Below, one piece after another: positions 26,061 through 34,513 of a DNA stretch of 64,000 nt. Origin of the DNA: Ectopseudomonas composti (GTDB lineage: Bacteria > Pseudomonadota > Gammaproteobacteria > Pseudomonadales > Pseudomonadaceae); assembly GCF_900115475.1 (NCBI RefSeq), contig NZ_FOWP01000007.1:186001-250000 (forward strand). The letters are read 5' to 3'. The notes below the pieces were generated by a model. The model saw only the letters and a program-made list of their open reading frames with translations, had not been told where the DNA came from and made no database searches. Position numbers and translations under genes: made by a program. The first letter of the stretch is position 1. Every line of letters starts with the position of its first letter.

Positions 26061-26222
26061 TCAGCGGGCGGGGACGGCGTCCGGCGGGCGCGCGTGGCGG
26101 CAATGCCACAGCGCCCAGAAGGCGAGGATGATGGTCAGCAGCGGGTTGAGCCGCTCCAACAAGCGCCGCCGCGCAGGCGCGCGGTACAGCGGAACATGGA
26201 CTTGGCAGGCCGGGGAGATCAT
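26061..26222 (-). CDS. possible small single-helix membrane protein
   Basis: A 53-codon frame encodes a basic N-terminal half (PLYRAPARRRLLERLN), a hydrophobic helix (PLLTIILAFWALWHC, about residues 27-41) and a proline-rich tail. The positive-inside pattern is what a small membrane protein would show, and it lies just upstream of, and in the same direction as, the puuA-like gene. No clear Shine-Dalgarno precedes the ATG, so it could be chance or part of a leader. Confidence 0.35.
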   Translation of the reverse strand: MISPACQVHVPLYRAPARRRLLERLNPLLTIILAFWALWHCRHARPPDAVPAR

Positions 26223-26326
26223 GGTTTAGCAGCGTCGCACAGGGTTTGACGTGCGTTAAATCGGGTTTTTCAGACGCTTGGTTATTTATTGACTAAACAA
26301 TCCCACCGATTCACCCATGTCGACCC

Positions 26327-26347
26327 GTAGGGTGCGCCATGCGCACC
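26327..26347. repeat. inverted copy of the GGTGCGCA palindrome family
   Basis: GTAGGGTGCGC-CAT-GCGCACC matches the family listed at 2850, in reverse orientation, just past the chemoreceptor stop. Confidence 0.6.
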
Positions 26348-26382
26348 GGCTTTCACGCCACGCTCAGCAGCACGCAAACGAT

Positions 26383-27954
26383 TCACGGCTCCGGCCGATA
26401 GCCCAGACGCAAACCGCCCCAATGCTTGCCCTGCACCATGATCGGTACCGACAGGTCGTGCATCAGCTCACCGGTATCGCGCATGTAGGTCTGCAGCAAC
26501 AGGGCCTGCTTGTGGCTGCCGCAGCGAATGCCGGTGCGGTCGTTGAACAGACGCTTGCCGCGGCTGCGGGTCGCATCCACGGCCGGGTCGCCGCTGGGCG
26601 GGTGGTTGAACGCGGCGTTGTGGGTCGGCACATAGCCTTCCGGCGTAGTGGAGATGGCGAACACCAACCCTTCATGGCGCTTGAGCAGCGGCTCCTGCAA
26701 ACCTGGCAACACCTGATCGGCGTACTGATCGAAACGCGTGCGGTACTTCTGCGGCTGGGTGCCGGCAATCGGCTGGTAACGGCGGTCGAACAGGTCGTCG
26801 AGACCAATGCGGCCGGCCTGCAGGTCCTGCTCGAATTGTGCCGCGATGGCTGCCGCGCCTTCACGCGCCAGGTCATAGGCGCGCTGGTGGTAATCATCCA
26901 GGCCCACTTCGGCGAGCTGCTCGCTGACCGTCTCGGCCTGCCCGACCAACTGCTCGGCAGCATCGGCCAGTTGCCGGGTCTGCCCTTCACTGCCCTGCAC
27001 GTCGTCCTGCAATTGCAATGCAGCCGCTGAAAGGCTGGCCAGACGCTGGTGATTGTCGGCCGTACCGGCGCTGATCTGCGCCACCTGCTGCTCGACTTCC
27101 TCGGCTTGATCGGCAATGCCATGCAGGCGGCTGCCAGCCGTTTCGATCTGCTGCGCGGCCTGCTCCAGCTCGACGCTCTGGCGCTGGATATGAGCGACCA
27201 CCGCAGCACTCTGCTGACGGATGTCGGCGACCATCTGGCTGACTTCCCCGGTAGCACTGGCAGTACGGGCGGCGAGGTTGCGTACCTCGTCGGCGACCAC
27301 GGCAAACCCGCGGCCCATCTCACCGGCGCGGGCCGCCTCGATGGCCGCGTTGAGCGCCAGCAGGTTGGTCTGGCTGGCGATGGACTGGATCACCTGGGTG
27401 ACCTGTTCGATCTGTTCGGTACGGCTACCGAGACCATCGATCAGCTCACGGCTGGCCAGGGTCTGCGCACTGAGTTGCTGCATGCGCTCGATGGCCTGAT
27501 TGAGCTCGGCCTGACCGTTGGCGCTTGCATCACGCACATGTCGGGCCGCGGCCAAGGTGTGCTCGGCGCGGGCAGCGCTGTCCTGCTCGGTGTGGGTGAT
27601 GGCCTCGGCGGCCTGGCTGACCTGCTGCACAGCCGTCAGCTGCGATTGCAGGCGACCGGCCAGATGCTTGACCGCATGGGCCACCTTGGCGGCGGACAAC
27701 GCGTTGTGGCAGGTGTGGCGCGACAGCCCGCGGCTGAGTTCGACGAAGTCGCCGGTCGCTTTCTGCTGGGCAGCCTGCGCCGGCTCGTCACGACGCTGCC
27801 ACGGCCCCAGCCAGGGCCACAACGCCAACAACAGATAGGAGGGGACGCTTACGTAAAGAGGCAGTTGCATCTGCTGGTAGGCCAGCATCAATCCGGCCAG
27901 GCCAATAGCGTGCAGTACGAAAGCGAGCGGCGAACGGATAAAGGCAGCTTGCAT
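26383..27954 (-). CDS. methyl-accepting chemotaxis protein with C-terminal sensor extension
   Basis: The 523-residue protein has two closely spaced N-terminal membrane segments (about residues 8-46) with almost no periplasmic loop, then a cytoplasmic signalling domain with the hairpin [20 protein letters not shown]. After the signalling coiled coil, about 130 extra residues carry a cache-like pattern ([33 protein letters not shown], then [20 protein letters not shown]). A similar extension is, from memory, known in the Pseudomonas transducer CttP. Sensing is thus probably intracellular. CTGAGG 6 bases before ATG 27954 supports the start. The ligand is unknown. Confidence 0.8.
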   Translation of the reverse strand: MQAAFIRSPLAFVLHAIGLAGLMLAYQQMQLPLYVSVPSYLLLALWPWLGPWQRRDEPAQAAQQKATGDFVELSRGLSRHTCHNALSAAKVAHAVKHLAGRLQSQLTAVQQVSQAAEAITHTEQDSAARAEHTLAAARHVRDASANGQAELNQAIERMQQLSAQTLASRELIDGLGSRTEQIEQVTQVIQSIASQTNLLALNAAIEAARAGEMGRGFAVVADEVRNLAARTASATGEVSQMVADIRQQSAAVVAHIQRQSVELEQAAQQIETAGSRLHGIADQAEEVEQQVAQISAGTADNHQRLASLSAAALQLQDDVQGSEGQTRQLADAAEQLVGQAETVSEQLAEVGLDDYHQRAYDLAREGAAAIAAQFEQDLQAGRIGLDDLFDRRYQPIAGTQPQKYRTRFDQYADQVLPGLQEPLLKRHEGLVFAISTTPEGYVPTHNAAFNHPPSGDPAVDATRSRGKRLFNDRTGIRCGSHKQALLLQTYMRDTGELMHDLSVPIMVQGKHWGGLRLGYRPEP

Positions 27955-28186
27955 GACCGACCTCAGAGTTCTTGTTCTGGTGCGCGGCGAGGCGCTGTAG
28001 GCGGACGGGGTCACGGCGGGTTCTCTCCTTGAATATCCCACGCAACCTGGACAGCAGGCTACGCGTACGACAGGCCCGACGAAAAATAAGCGTATACAGA
28101 CCGGGCACCATGACCGGGATTCGAGCAGCTTGGAAGCACCAGCACCATAAAACTTTGGTAGCACACTGCCATGAATTTAGACCGAT

Positions 28187-29263
28187 CTACCCCACCATGC
28201 GATGGCGCTTGACGAAGCGCCTGTCCAGCCAGTCCTTGCAGCGTCCGTAGAGCTGCCCACCTGCACTCCAATCGTGCCAGCCGAGCAATGCCCCGCCATC
28301 GCCGGTGGCCAGCAACGCCAGACTCTGCCACTGCGCCCGGTAATGTTGCAGCGGTCGATTGTGCAATGCAGCGTTGAGATTGGCGGCGAGCACCGGCGCC
28401 TGACGCACGGCGAAACGGCCACTGCGGCGCATGCCGTCGAGGCTGGCGCAATCGCCAACGGCGAAGACCTGCGCATGGGACTCGCATTGCAGGGTCGGCC
28501 GAATCGCGACGAAACCGGCTGCGTCCTTGGCCAGCTGACTGGCCGTCAGCCAGAGCCAGGGCCGTGCGCCGCTGGCCAACAGCAGGCGGCGCCCACGCCA
28601 TACCGGCTCGTCACCGCTAAGCAACCAGTCATCCTCAATCCGCCCGATCGGGCAATGCTCGCGCACCTGCACGCCACGCTGACGCAGATGACCCAGCGCG
28701 CGCAGGCGCAGCCCCGGCGACAAGCCATCGAGCAGCGTGCCACCGCAGAACAGCGCCAGCGCCGGCACCTGGTCGGCCAGGGCCAAGGCCAGTTCCACAC
28801 CACCAGCACCGCCACCAAGAATCGCCATGCGCCGTGGCTCGGCCTGCCACTGCTGCCAGCCCTCAAGTAAGCGCTCGATGGGTCTGGCGGCCAGCACCTG
28901 CATGCCCTCGCCCTGCTGCGGTGGAATGGCCATGCCGGCGCCGACATTCAGCGACAACCATTCGCCCTGCAGGCTACGGCCGTCTGCAAGCTGCAGGACA
29001 CGCGCATCGGCATCGAGCGAGGCGATTTCGCCTTCGATCAGGTCGACCTTGGCCGCCCGGCATAGCGGCTGCAACTCCACGCGGCAATCTGCCGGGCTGA
29101 AACGGCCGCTGATCAGCCCCGGCAACATGCCGGCGTACCAGGCTTCCGGGCCTGGGCTGAGCAAGCCGATACGGCCTGGCGGGCGCTCCACCAGCGCCCA
29201 GCGGCGCAACACGCCAAGGTGGGCATGGCCGGCCCCGGCCAGGATCAGGTCGTACTGGGTCAT
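28187..29263 (-). CDS. FAD-dependent pyridine nucleotide oxidoreductase
   Basis: The 358-residue protein has an FAD-binding motif (LILAGAGHAHLGVLRRWAL, residues about 6-24), a second Rossmann motif AILGGGAGGVELALALAD (about 146-163) and the FAD-contacting VFAVGDCASLDG near 265-276. Relatives include NDH-2-type dehydrogenases and the oxidoreductase fused to selenide-water dikinase. No redox-active CxxC is seen. It overlaps the AraC-type gene by 4 bases and is therefore co-translated with it. No clear electron acceptor can be assigned. Confidence 0.75.
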   Translation of the reverse strand: MTQYDLILAGAGHAHLGVLRRWALVERPPGRIGLLSPGPEAWYAGMLPGLISGRFSPADCRVELQPLCRAAKVDLIEGEIASLDADARVLQLADGRSLQGEWLSLNVGAGMAIPPQQGEGMQVLAARPIERLLEGWQQWQAEPRRMAILGGGAGGVELALALADQVPALALFCGGTLLDGLSPGLRLRALGHLRQRGVQVREHCPIGRIEDDWLLSGDEPVWRGRRLLLASGARPWLWLTASQLAKDAAGFVAIRPTLQCESHAQVFAVGDCASLDGMRRSGRFAVRQAPVLAANLNAALHNRPLQHYRAQWQSLALLATGDGGALLGWHDWSAGGQLYGRCKDWLDRRFVKRHRMVG

Positions 29264-30273
29264 GCGTTCTTCAATCCGTCGCGGTATTGGCTCGGCGTCT
29301 GGCCGGTCCAGCGTTTGAAGGCTCGGCCAAAGCTGCTGCTGTCGCTGAAACCGAGCAGATAGGCAATTTCACTGATCGAGCAGCGCGGGTCGCGCATGTG
29401 CCGCAACGCCAGGGCGTGGCGCGTCTCGCCGAGCAGCGCCTCGTAGCTGGCGCCCTCCTCGGCCAGGTGCCGCTGCAGGCTGCGTAGGCTCAGATGCAGA
29501 GCCTGGGCGATACGCTCGGCAGAGGGCTCGCCATCGGGCAACTGTACCTCGAGGCAATTGCGCACCCGCTCGCTGCAGCTGGCCGCCTGCAGTTGCTCCA
29601 GGCTGCGCCTGAGCACCGTCTCGTTGTGTTCGGCCAGCTCCGGGTTGCCGTCATCCAGGCGCTGCTCGAACGCGGTGCGGGGAAAACGCAGCAGGCTCTC
29701 ATCGGCATCGAACTGCAGCGGCGCGCGAAATACCGTCTGCCACGGCGTCGGGTCGGCTGGCCGTGGTCGTTGCAGCTGTACCAGCAACGGCGAGAAATCC
29801 CGGTTCAGGCGATTGCGACAGCTGCGCACGTAGATCGCGGCGAACGCGTCCAGCGCTTCGGGCGCGGGTGCAGGGCTTCCTGGCGGTACGCGAAAACGAA
29901 ATTCGTAGGCGTCCTCCAGCTCGCGCAACTCCAGTTGCAGCGCATCGCTGACCACACGGTGATAACGCACGATGCGCTCGAACATCTCGCGCAGACTGCT
30001 GCTGGCGATCAGCGCATAGCCCAGGGCATGGAAGGTAGTCGGGCTAACGAACTGCGAGGTCTTCAGGCCGAGCGCCGGGTCACCACTGGCGGCCACCGCC
30101 AACTGCCACAGACGCGTGGTGAGCGACAGCGGGCAGCGCGCGTTGGGGTCGTCGAGTACGGTCGGATCGAGCCCAGCCTCGCGACACAGCGCAGCGCTAT
30201 CCAGGCCGAGAGCATCGAGCTGCTTGCGCAGAGCGCGAGTCCAGCTGGCCAGGGTTGAAGGTTCGGCAGTCAT
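29260..30273 (-). CDS. AraC-family transcriptional regulator (OruR/SphR-like)
   Basis: The 337-residue protein has an N-terminal Arabinose_bd-type effector domain (about residues 15-200; GLDPTVLDDPNARCPLSL, then FVSPTTFHALGYALIASSSL) and a C-terminal double HTH (about 235-335; LHLSLRSLQRHLAEEGASYE and SEIAYLLGFSDSSSFGRAFK). I place the start at ATG 30273. It is divergent from a membrane fatty-acid desaturase. This layout recalls P. aeruginosa SphR, which senses sphingosine, but orthology cannot be proved here. Direct repeats immediately upstream suit AraC-type binding. Confidence 0.8.
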   Translation of the reverse strand: MTAEPSTLASWTRALRKQLDALGLDSAALCREAGLDPTVLDDPNARCPLSLTTRLWQLAVAASGDPALGLKTSQFVSPTTFHALGYALIASSSLREMFERIVRYHRVVSDALQLELRELEDAYEFRFRVPPGSPAPAPEALDAFAAIYVRSCRNRLNRDFSPLLVQLQRPRPADPTPWQTVFRAPLQFDADESLLRFPRTAFEQRLDDGNPELAEHNETVLRRSLEQLQAASCSERVRNCLEVQLPDGEPSAERIAQALHLSLRSLQRHLAEEGASYEALLGETRHALALRHMRDPRCSISEIAYLLGFSDSSSFGRAFKRWTGQTPSQYRDGLKNA

Positions 30274-30278
30274 GCAGA

Positions 30279-30317
30279 TTGGCGTATCCGGTAGGCAGGT
30301 TGGCGTGCACGGTCGGG
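30279..30317. promoter_or_regulatory. 21-bp-spaced direct repeats, candidate AraC-type site
   Basis: TTGGCGTATCCGGTAGG at 30279 and TTGGCGTGCACGGTCGG at 30300 share TTGGCGT-N3-CGGT-N-GG and are spaced by exactly two helical turns. Tandem direct half-sites are the usual AraC-family arrangement. They lie just before the regulator start and 60-98 bases before the desaturase start. Confidence 0.6.
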
Positions 30318-30356
30318 CGCTCTGACGACCGTCACGGCACAGTGAAGTCACAACCC

Positions 30357-30364
30357 AATAACAA
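30357..30364 (+). promoter_or_regulatory. A-rich Hfq/Crc-type motif before the desaturase gene
   Basis: AATAACAA fits AANAANAA and directly precedes GAGG, the desaturase ribosome binding site. This suggests carbon catabolite repression of the desaturase message. Confidence 0.45.
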
Positions 30365-30376
30365 GAGGATGTCGGC

Positions 30377-31435
30377 ATGTCGCCCTCTCCCGCAAGCCTT
30401 AATGACCAGCAACGCGCCGCTTATATCCGTGAACAGGTGATGGCTCATGGTAACGCCCTGCGTCAGCGCTACCCGATCCTGCAGCATCAGGACGCGTTGG
30501 GCGCCGGCATTCTGGCCTTCGCTCTGCTCGGCATGATCGCCTCGGCGGCGCTGTATATCGGCGACTACCTACCTGGGTGGGCGTGCCTGCTGCTCAACGC
30601 CTTCTTCGCCTCGCTGACCCACGAGCTCGAGCACGACCTGATCCACTCGATGTATTTCCGCAAGCGACCGTTGCCGCACAACCTGATGATGGCGCTGGTC
30701 TGGCTGGCGCGCCCCAGCACCATCAACCCCTGGGTACGCCGCCATCTGCACCTGAACCACCACAAGGTATCCGGCAGCGAAGCGGACACGGAGGAGCGCG
30801 CCATCACCAACGGCGAGCCGTGGGGCATCGCACGCCTGCTGATGGTCGGTGACAACATGATGAGTTCCCTCATCCGCTGGCTGCGGGCGAAGAATCCTGA
30901 ACACCGGCGGCTGATCCTCACCCGCACGCTGAAGGTCTATGCGCCGCTGGGACTACTCAACTGGGCGACCTGGTACCTGTTCCTCGGTTTCCACCTGCTG
31001 GACTGGGCCAGTGCTGCGCTCGGCGCCCCCATCGCCTGGTCGGCCAGCACGCTGAGCGTGATCGAGGTGGTAAACATCGCCGTGGTGGTGCTGGTCGGTC
31101 CCAACGTGCTGCGTACCTTCTGCCTGCACTTCGTCAGCTCCAACATGCACTACTACGGTGACGTCGAACCGGGCAACGTGATCCAGCAGACCCAGGTACT
31201 CAACCCCTGGTGGCTGTGGCCTCTGCAAGCCTTCTGCTGCAACTTCGGCAGCAGCCATGCGATCCACCACTTCGTGGTCAAGGAGCCCTTCTACATTCGC
31301 CAGCTGACGGTGCCCTTCGCCCATCAGGTGATGCGCGAGATGGGCGTACGCTTCAACGACTTTGGCACCTTCGCTCGCGCCAACCGCTGGACGCGCCAGG
31401 ACAAGCACAGCGAGGAGCGCACTCAGACTGCCTGA
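30377..31435 (+). CDS. membrane fatty-acid desaturase/hydroxylase family protein
   Basis: The 352-residue polytopic protein carries the three di-iron histidine clusters of membrane desaturases: HELEHD (about residues 77-82), HLHLNHHK (about 125-132) and HAIHH (about 295-299). These enzymes introduce double bonds or hydroxyls into acyl chains using oxygen and an electron carrier. The divergent AraC-type regulator suggests induction by a lipid, perhaps a sphingoid base as in the SphR system, though this is inference. GAGG precedes the ATG at 30377. No partner ferredoxin is adjacent; the FAD oxidoreductase beyond the regulator could supply electrons. Confidence 0.8.
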   Translation: MSPSPASLNDQQRAAYIREQVMAHGNALRQRYPILQHQDALGAGILAFALLGMIASAALYIGDYLPGWACLLLNAFFASLTHELEHDLIHSMYFRKRPLPHNLMMALVWLARPSTINPWVRRHLHLNHHKVSGSEADTEERAITNGEPWGIARLLMVGDNMMSSLIRWLRAKNPEHRRLILTRTLKVYAPLGLLNWATWYLFLGFHLLDWASAALGAPIAWSASTLSVIEVVNIAVVVLVGPNVLRTFCLHFVSSNMHYYGDVEPGNVIQQTQVLNPWWLWPLQAFCCNFGSSHAIHHFVVKEPFYIRQLTVPFAHQVMREMGVRFNDFGTFARANRWTRQDKHSEERTQTA

Positions 31436-31633
31436 CCATTCACTGAGCGCGGCGTAGCAATGCGCCGCCCACTCGTCCGAGCCGTCATTCGTCGCGCCAT
31501 CCCGACGGATGAGACTCGTAACGCAATCATCCCGCCAGTAGTCGGCTAGAATCCACTCGCGCCCCACCGCTCCTCAGACGGAACAGTGTCCATCGGACTT
31601 CGGCGCCCTCGTAGTAGCCATGAGGCGCCCTGG

Positions 31634-34513
31634 ATGCTCCACCCGTTTCGCTCACTGATATTGTTGCTTTGCCTGGCCTGCGCCGTACCAGCCTGGGCGA
31701 GTAGCGCGCTGCCATTGCTCAAGCTCGACATGGCTGATCTGAGCGAGCCGGTGAACATCGAGCGCAGCCTGGTGCTGGAGGACCCCAGCGGCCAGCTCAC
31801 CGCCAGCGAAGTGCTGCAGCGCATCGGCGAAGAAGGCCGCGAGGTGCAAGGTACCGCGCGCATCGGCTACACCCGCAGTGCCTGGTGGCTTGCCGTGCAA
31901 TTGCAAACGCCACCCGCCGAGCGCCTGCAACTGATCATCGGCCAGACCTTCCTCGATGACCTGGAGATCTGGCTGTTCGACGGCGACACACCACTCGGCC
32001 CGCTGTACAGCGGAGCAAACCGTCCATTCGCCGAACGTGGCGAGCCCTACCCACAGTTTCTGCTCAACCTGCCGCGCCTGGGCGAAGGCCCACACAGCCT
32101 GCTGCTGCGCGTGGAAAGTCATTCGGCAATCAACCTGCCGCTGCAGGTGGTCGGCGCTGCGCAGGGCCAACAGTTGATCGCCCACAGCTGGCTGCAGAGC
32201 GGTCTGCTGATCGGCGCACTGCTCGCCCTGGCGCTGTTCTACCTGGTCAAATACAGCACCCTGCGCGAAGCGCAGCTGGCCTATTTCAGCCTTACCGCGT
32301 TGTGCGTGGCCCTCTACAACACCAGCCTGTACAACCTGGCCGGCCTGCTCTGGCCACAGTGGTCGCTGCTGCCCAAGTTGCTGATCAACCTGCCCACCGC
32401 CGGGATGATGATCTTCAGCTCGCTGTTCATTGCCAGCGCCCTGGACCTGCACCTGGGACGTTTGCGCTGGCTGCGCGACGCCCTGTTCGCTGCCACCCTG
32501 CTGGTCAGCCTCGGCGGCGTCTTCGTCGACCATCCCCACGCCTATCAGACCCTCAACCTGCTGACGCTGGCCACCGGCCTGTATCAGCTGTTGCTGATGG
32601 TCCTCGGCGTCTATCAGCGCCGTCCCTACGCCCCCGGCTACCTGCTGTGCTGGAGCGCCGCGCTGGTGCTGATGCTGCTGGTGCCACTGAGTCGTGCCGG
32701 GCTGATTCCACTGCCCGCCGGTTTCTATGCGCTGTATGCCTATCTGCCGGCCCTGAGCATGCTGCTGTTCGGCGCCCTGCTCGACAAGCAACTGGAGCGC
32801 GTGCGCCGCGTACTGCTGAGCAGCCAGGAACAGGCCATCGATAATCTGGAGCAATACCAGGCGCTGTTTCGCCACAGCGGCGAAGGCATCTTCCGCTGCC
32901 ATCGTGACGGTCAACTGCTGGAGGCCAACCCGAGCCTGGCGCGCCTGCTCGGTAGCGAGACCTTGCCGGACGATCTCGGCCAGCTGTCCCTGCAAAGTCT
33001 GGTGGGGGAAACCCAGTGGCGCTGGCTGCTGTTGCAGCTCGACGTGCAGGCCGGCGCGGTCAGCTGCGAGTGCCAGCTGTACGACCTCGAACAGCGCCCC
33101 CGCTGGGTCTACCTGTCACTGCACCTGCGCCCGCATCAGGAGTTCATCGAAGGCATCGTGGTCGACCTCAGCGAGCGCCGTGCCCTGGAAGAACGCCTGC
33201 AGCAGTTGGCCGCGCACGATGCCCTGACCGGCCTGCTGAACCGCCGTGAGCTGGAAAGACTGCTTTCGGAAACCCTCAGCGGCGCAGCCAAACGGCGCTT
33301 CAGCCATCTGTTGCTGCTGGGGCTGGATCGCTTCAAGCAGGTCAACGACCTGTTCGGCCACTCTGCCGGCGACCAACTGCTGAAACAGCTGGCCAGCCAA
33401 TTGCTGCATCAGCTACCGCGCCATGCCGAGCTGGCCCGCGTCGGCGGCGACGAGTTCGCCATTCTCCTGCGCGAAGTCGACGACGAGGCCGCGCTGGGCC
33501 AGGCCGAGCAGCTGCGCCGAGCCGTCGAACAGTTCGTCTTCACCTGGCAAGGACGGCCGTTCCGCCTGCACGCCAGTATCGGCATGCTCGCGCTCAGCTC
33601 CGGCGTGCGTGACTGGGAAACCGCGCTGAACTGGGCCAGCAGCGCCAGCCAGTTGGCCAAGCATCAGGGCCGCAACCGCGTGCAGCAGTTCAACCCGGCC
33701 GACGGCGCCCTGCTCGAGCACCAGCGCCAACTGCAATGGATCACGCGCCTGCGCGAAGCCACCGAACGTGGTCATTTCGAGCTGTTCTTCCAACCGGTGC
33801 AGGCGCTGCAAAACACCGCCAGTGGCCTGCATTACGAAGTACTGCTGCGTTACCGCGATCCGCAGAACGGCGAGTGGATCAGTCCGGCGCAGTTTCTCGA
33901 CGCGGCGGCGCGCTACGACTTTCTCGGCGCCATCGACCGTTGGGTCGTCCAGCACCTGTGCGCCTGGCTAGCGGCCAACCCACGGCACCTGGCGCAATTG
34001 GCCCAGGTCAACGTCAACCTCAGCGCCAGCTCGCTGCTCGATTGCACCTTCCATCGCCTACTGCAGGACGAGTTGCAGCGCCACGGTTTGCCGCCCGGCA
34101 AGCTGTGTATCGAAGTGACGGAAATGGTCGCCCTGGGCGAGTTGGGCGTCTCCGCACAGTGGATCGAGGAGCTGCGCAGCAAGGGCCTGAAAGTCGCCCT
34201 GGATGACTTCGGCAGCGGCTTCGCTTCCTACGCCTACCTGCGCCACCTGCCGCTGGACATTCTCAAGATCGACGGCAGCTTCATTAGCGGCATCGAGCAC
34301 GACCCGATCAACCAGGCCATGGTCGGCTCCATGCGCCAGATCGCCGGGCAACTGGGGCTACTCACCGTCGCCGAATTCGTCGAGACCCAGGCCAGCCTGG
34401 ACTGCCTGCGCCACCTCGGTATCGACTACGCCCAGGGCTATTTCGTCGGCCGCCCGCAGCCTTTGCGGCAACTGGCCGACGATGCACGCCGTCACGGCAC
34501 TCAGGAAGCCTGA
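31634..34513 (+). CDS. 7TMR-DISM membrane protein with PAS, GGDEF and EAL domains
   Basis: The 959-residue protein has a signal peptide (about 1-24), a 7TMR-DISMED2 periplasmic sensor (about 40-160), seven membrane helices (about 185-385), a PAS-like segment (about 405-525), GGDEF (RVGGDEFAIL, active site at about 604) and EAL (YEVLLRYRD near 735, then NVNLSASS, IEVTEM, LDDFGSG, LKIDGSFI and VAEFVET). Both catalytic sites look intact, with EVL in place of EAL, so it may make and degrade cyclic di-GMP. The RxxD inhibitory site before GGDEF is absent (PRHA instead). TGAGG about 9 bases before ATG 31634 favours this start. Its end overlaps the convergent REC-HDOD gene by 13 bases. Confidence 0.85.
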   Translation: MLHPFRSLILLLCLACAVPAWASSALPLLKLDMADLSEPVNIERSLVLEDPSGQLTASEVLQRIGEEGREVQGTARIGYTRSAWWLAVQLQTPPAERLQLIIGQTFLDDLEIWLFDGDTPLGPLYSGANRPFAERGEPYPQFLLNLPRLGEGPHSLLLRVESHSAINLPLQVVGAAQGQQLIAHSWLQSGLLIGALLALALFYLVKYSTLREAQLAYFSLTALCVALYNTSLYNLAGLLWPQWSLLPKLLINLPTAGMMIFSSLFIASALDLHLGRLRWLRDALFAATLLVSLGGVFVDHPHAYQTLNLLTLATGLYQLLLMVLGVYQRRPYAPGYLLCWSAALVLMLLVPLSRAGLIPLPAGFYALYAYLPALSMLLFGALLDKQLERVRRVLLSSQEQAIDNLEQYQALFRHSGEGIFRCHRDGQLLEANPSLARLLGSETLPDDLGQLSLQSLVGETQWRWLLLQLDVQAGAVSCECQLYDLEQRPRWVYLSLHLRPHQEFIEGIVVDLSERRALEERLQQLAAHDALTGLLNRRELERLLSETLSGAAKRRFSHLLLLGLDRFKQVNDLFGHSAGDQLLKQLASQLLHQLPRHAELARVGGDEFAILLREVDDEAALGQAEQLRRAVEQFVFTWQGRPFRLHASIGMLALSSGVRDWETALNWASSASQLAKHQGRNRVQQFNPADGALLEHQRQLQWITRLREATERGHFELFFQPVQALQNTASGLHYEVLLRYRDPQNGEWISPAQFLDAAARYDFLGAIDRWVVQHLCAWLAANPRHLAQLAQVNVNLSASSLLDCTFHRLLQDELQRHGLPPGKLCIEVTEMVALGELGVSAQWIEELRSKGLKVALDDFGSGFASYAYLRHLPLDILKIDGSFISGIEHDPINQAMVGSMRQIAGQLGLLTVAEFVETQASLDCLRHLGIDYAQGYFVGRPQPLRQLADDARRHGTQEA

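Larger units (their letters stand above)
25940..26382. other. 443-bp region upstream of puuA-like gene
   Basis: It contains a possible 53-codon leftward gene (26061-26222) and an A/T-rich tract around 26236-26310 likely to hold the leftward promoter. A REP-like palindrome follows at 26327-26347 near the chemoreceptor stop. A weak inverted repeat GTTCA-N5-TGAAC lies near 25986-26000. Nothing else is evident. Confidence 0.5.
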
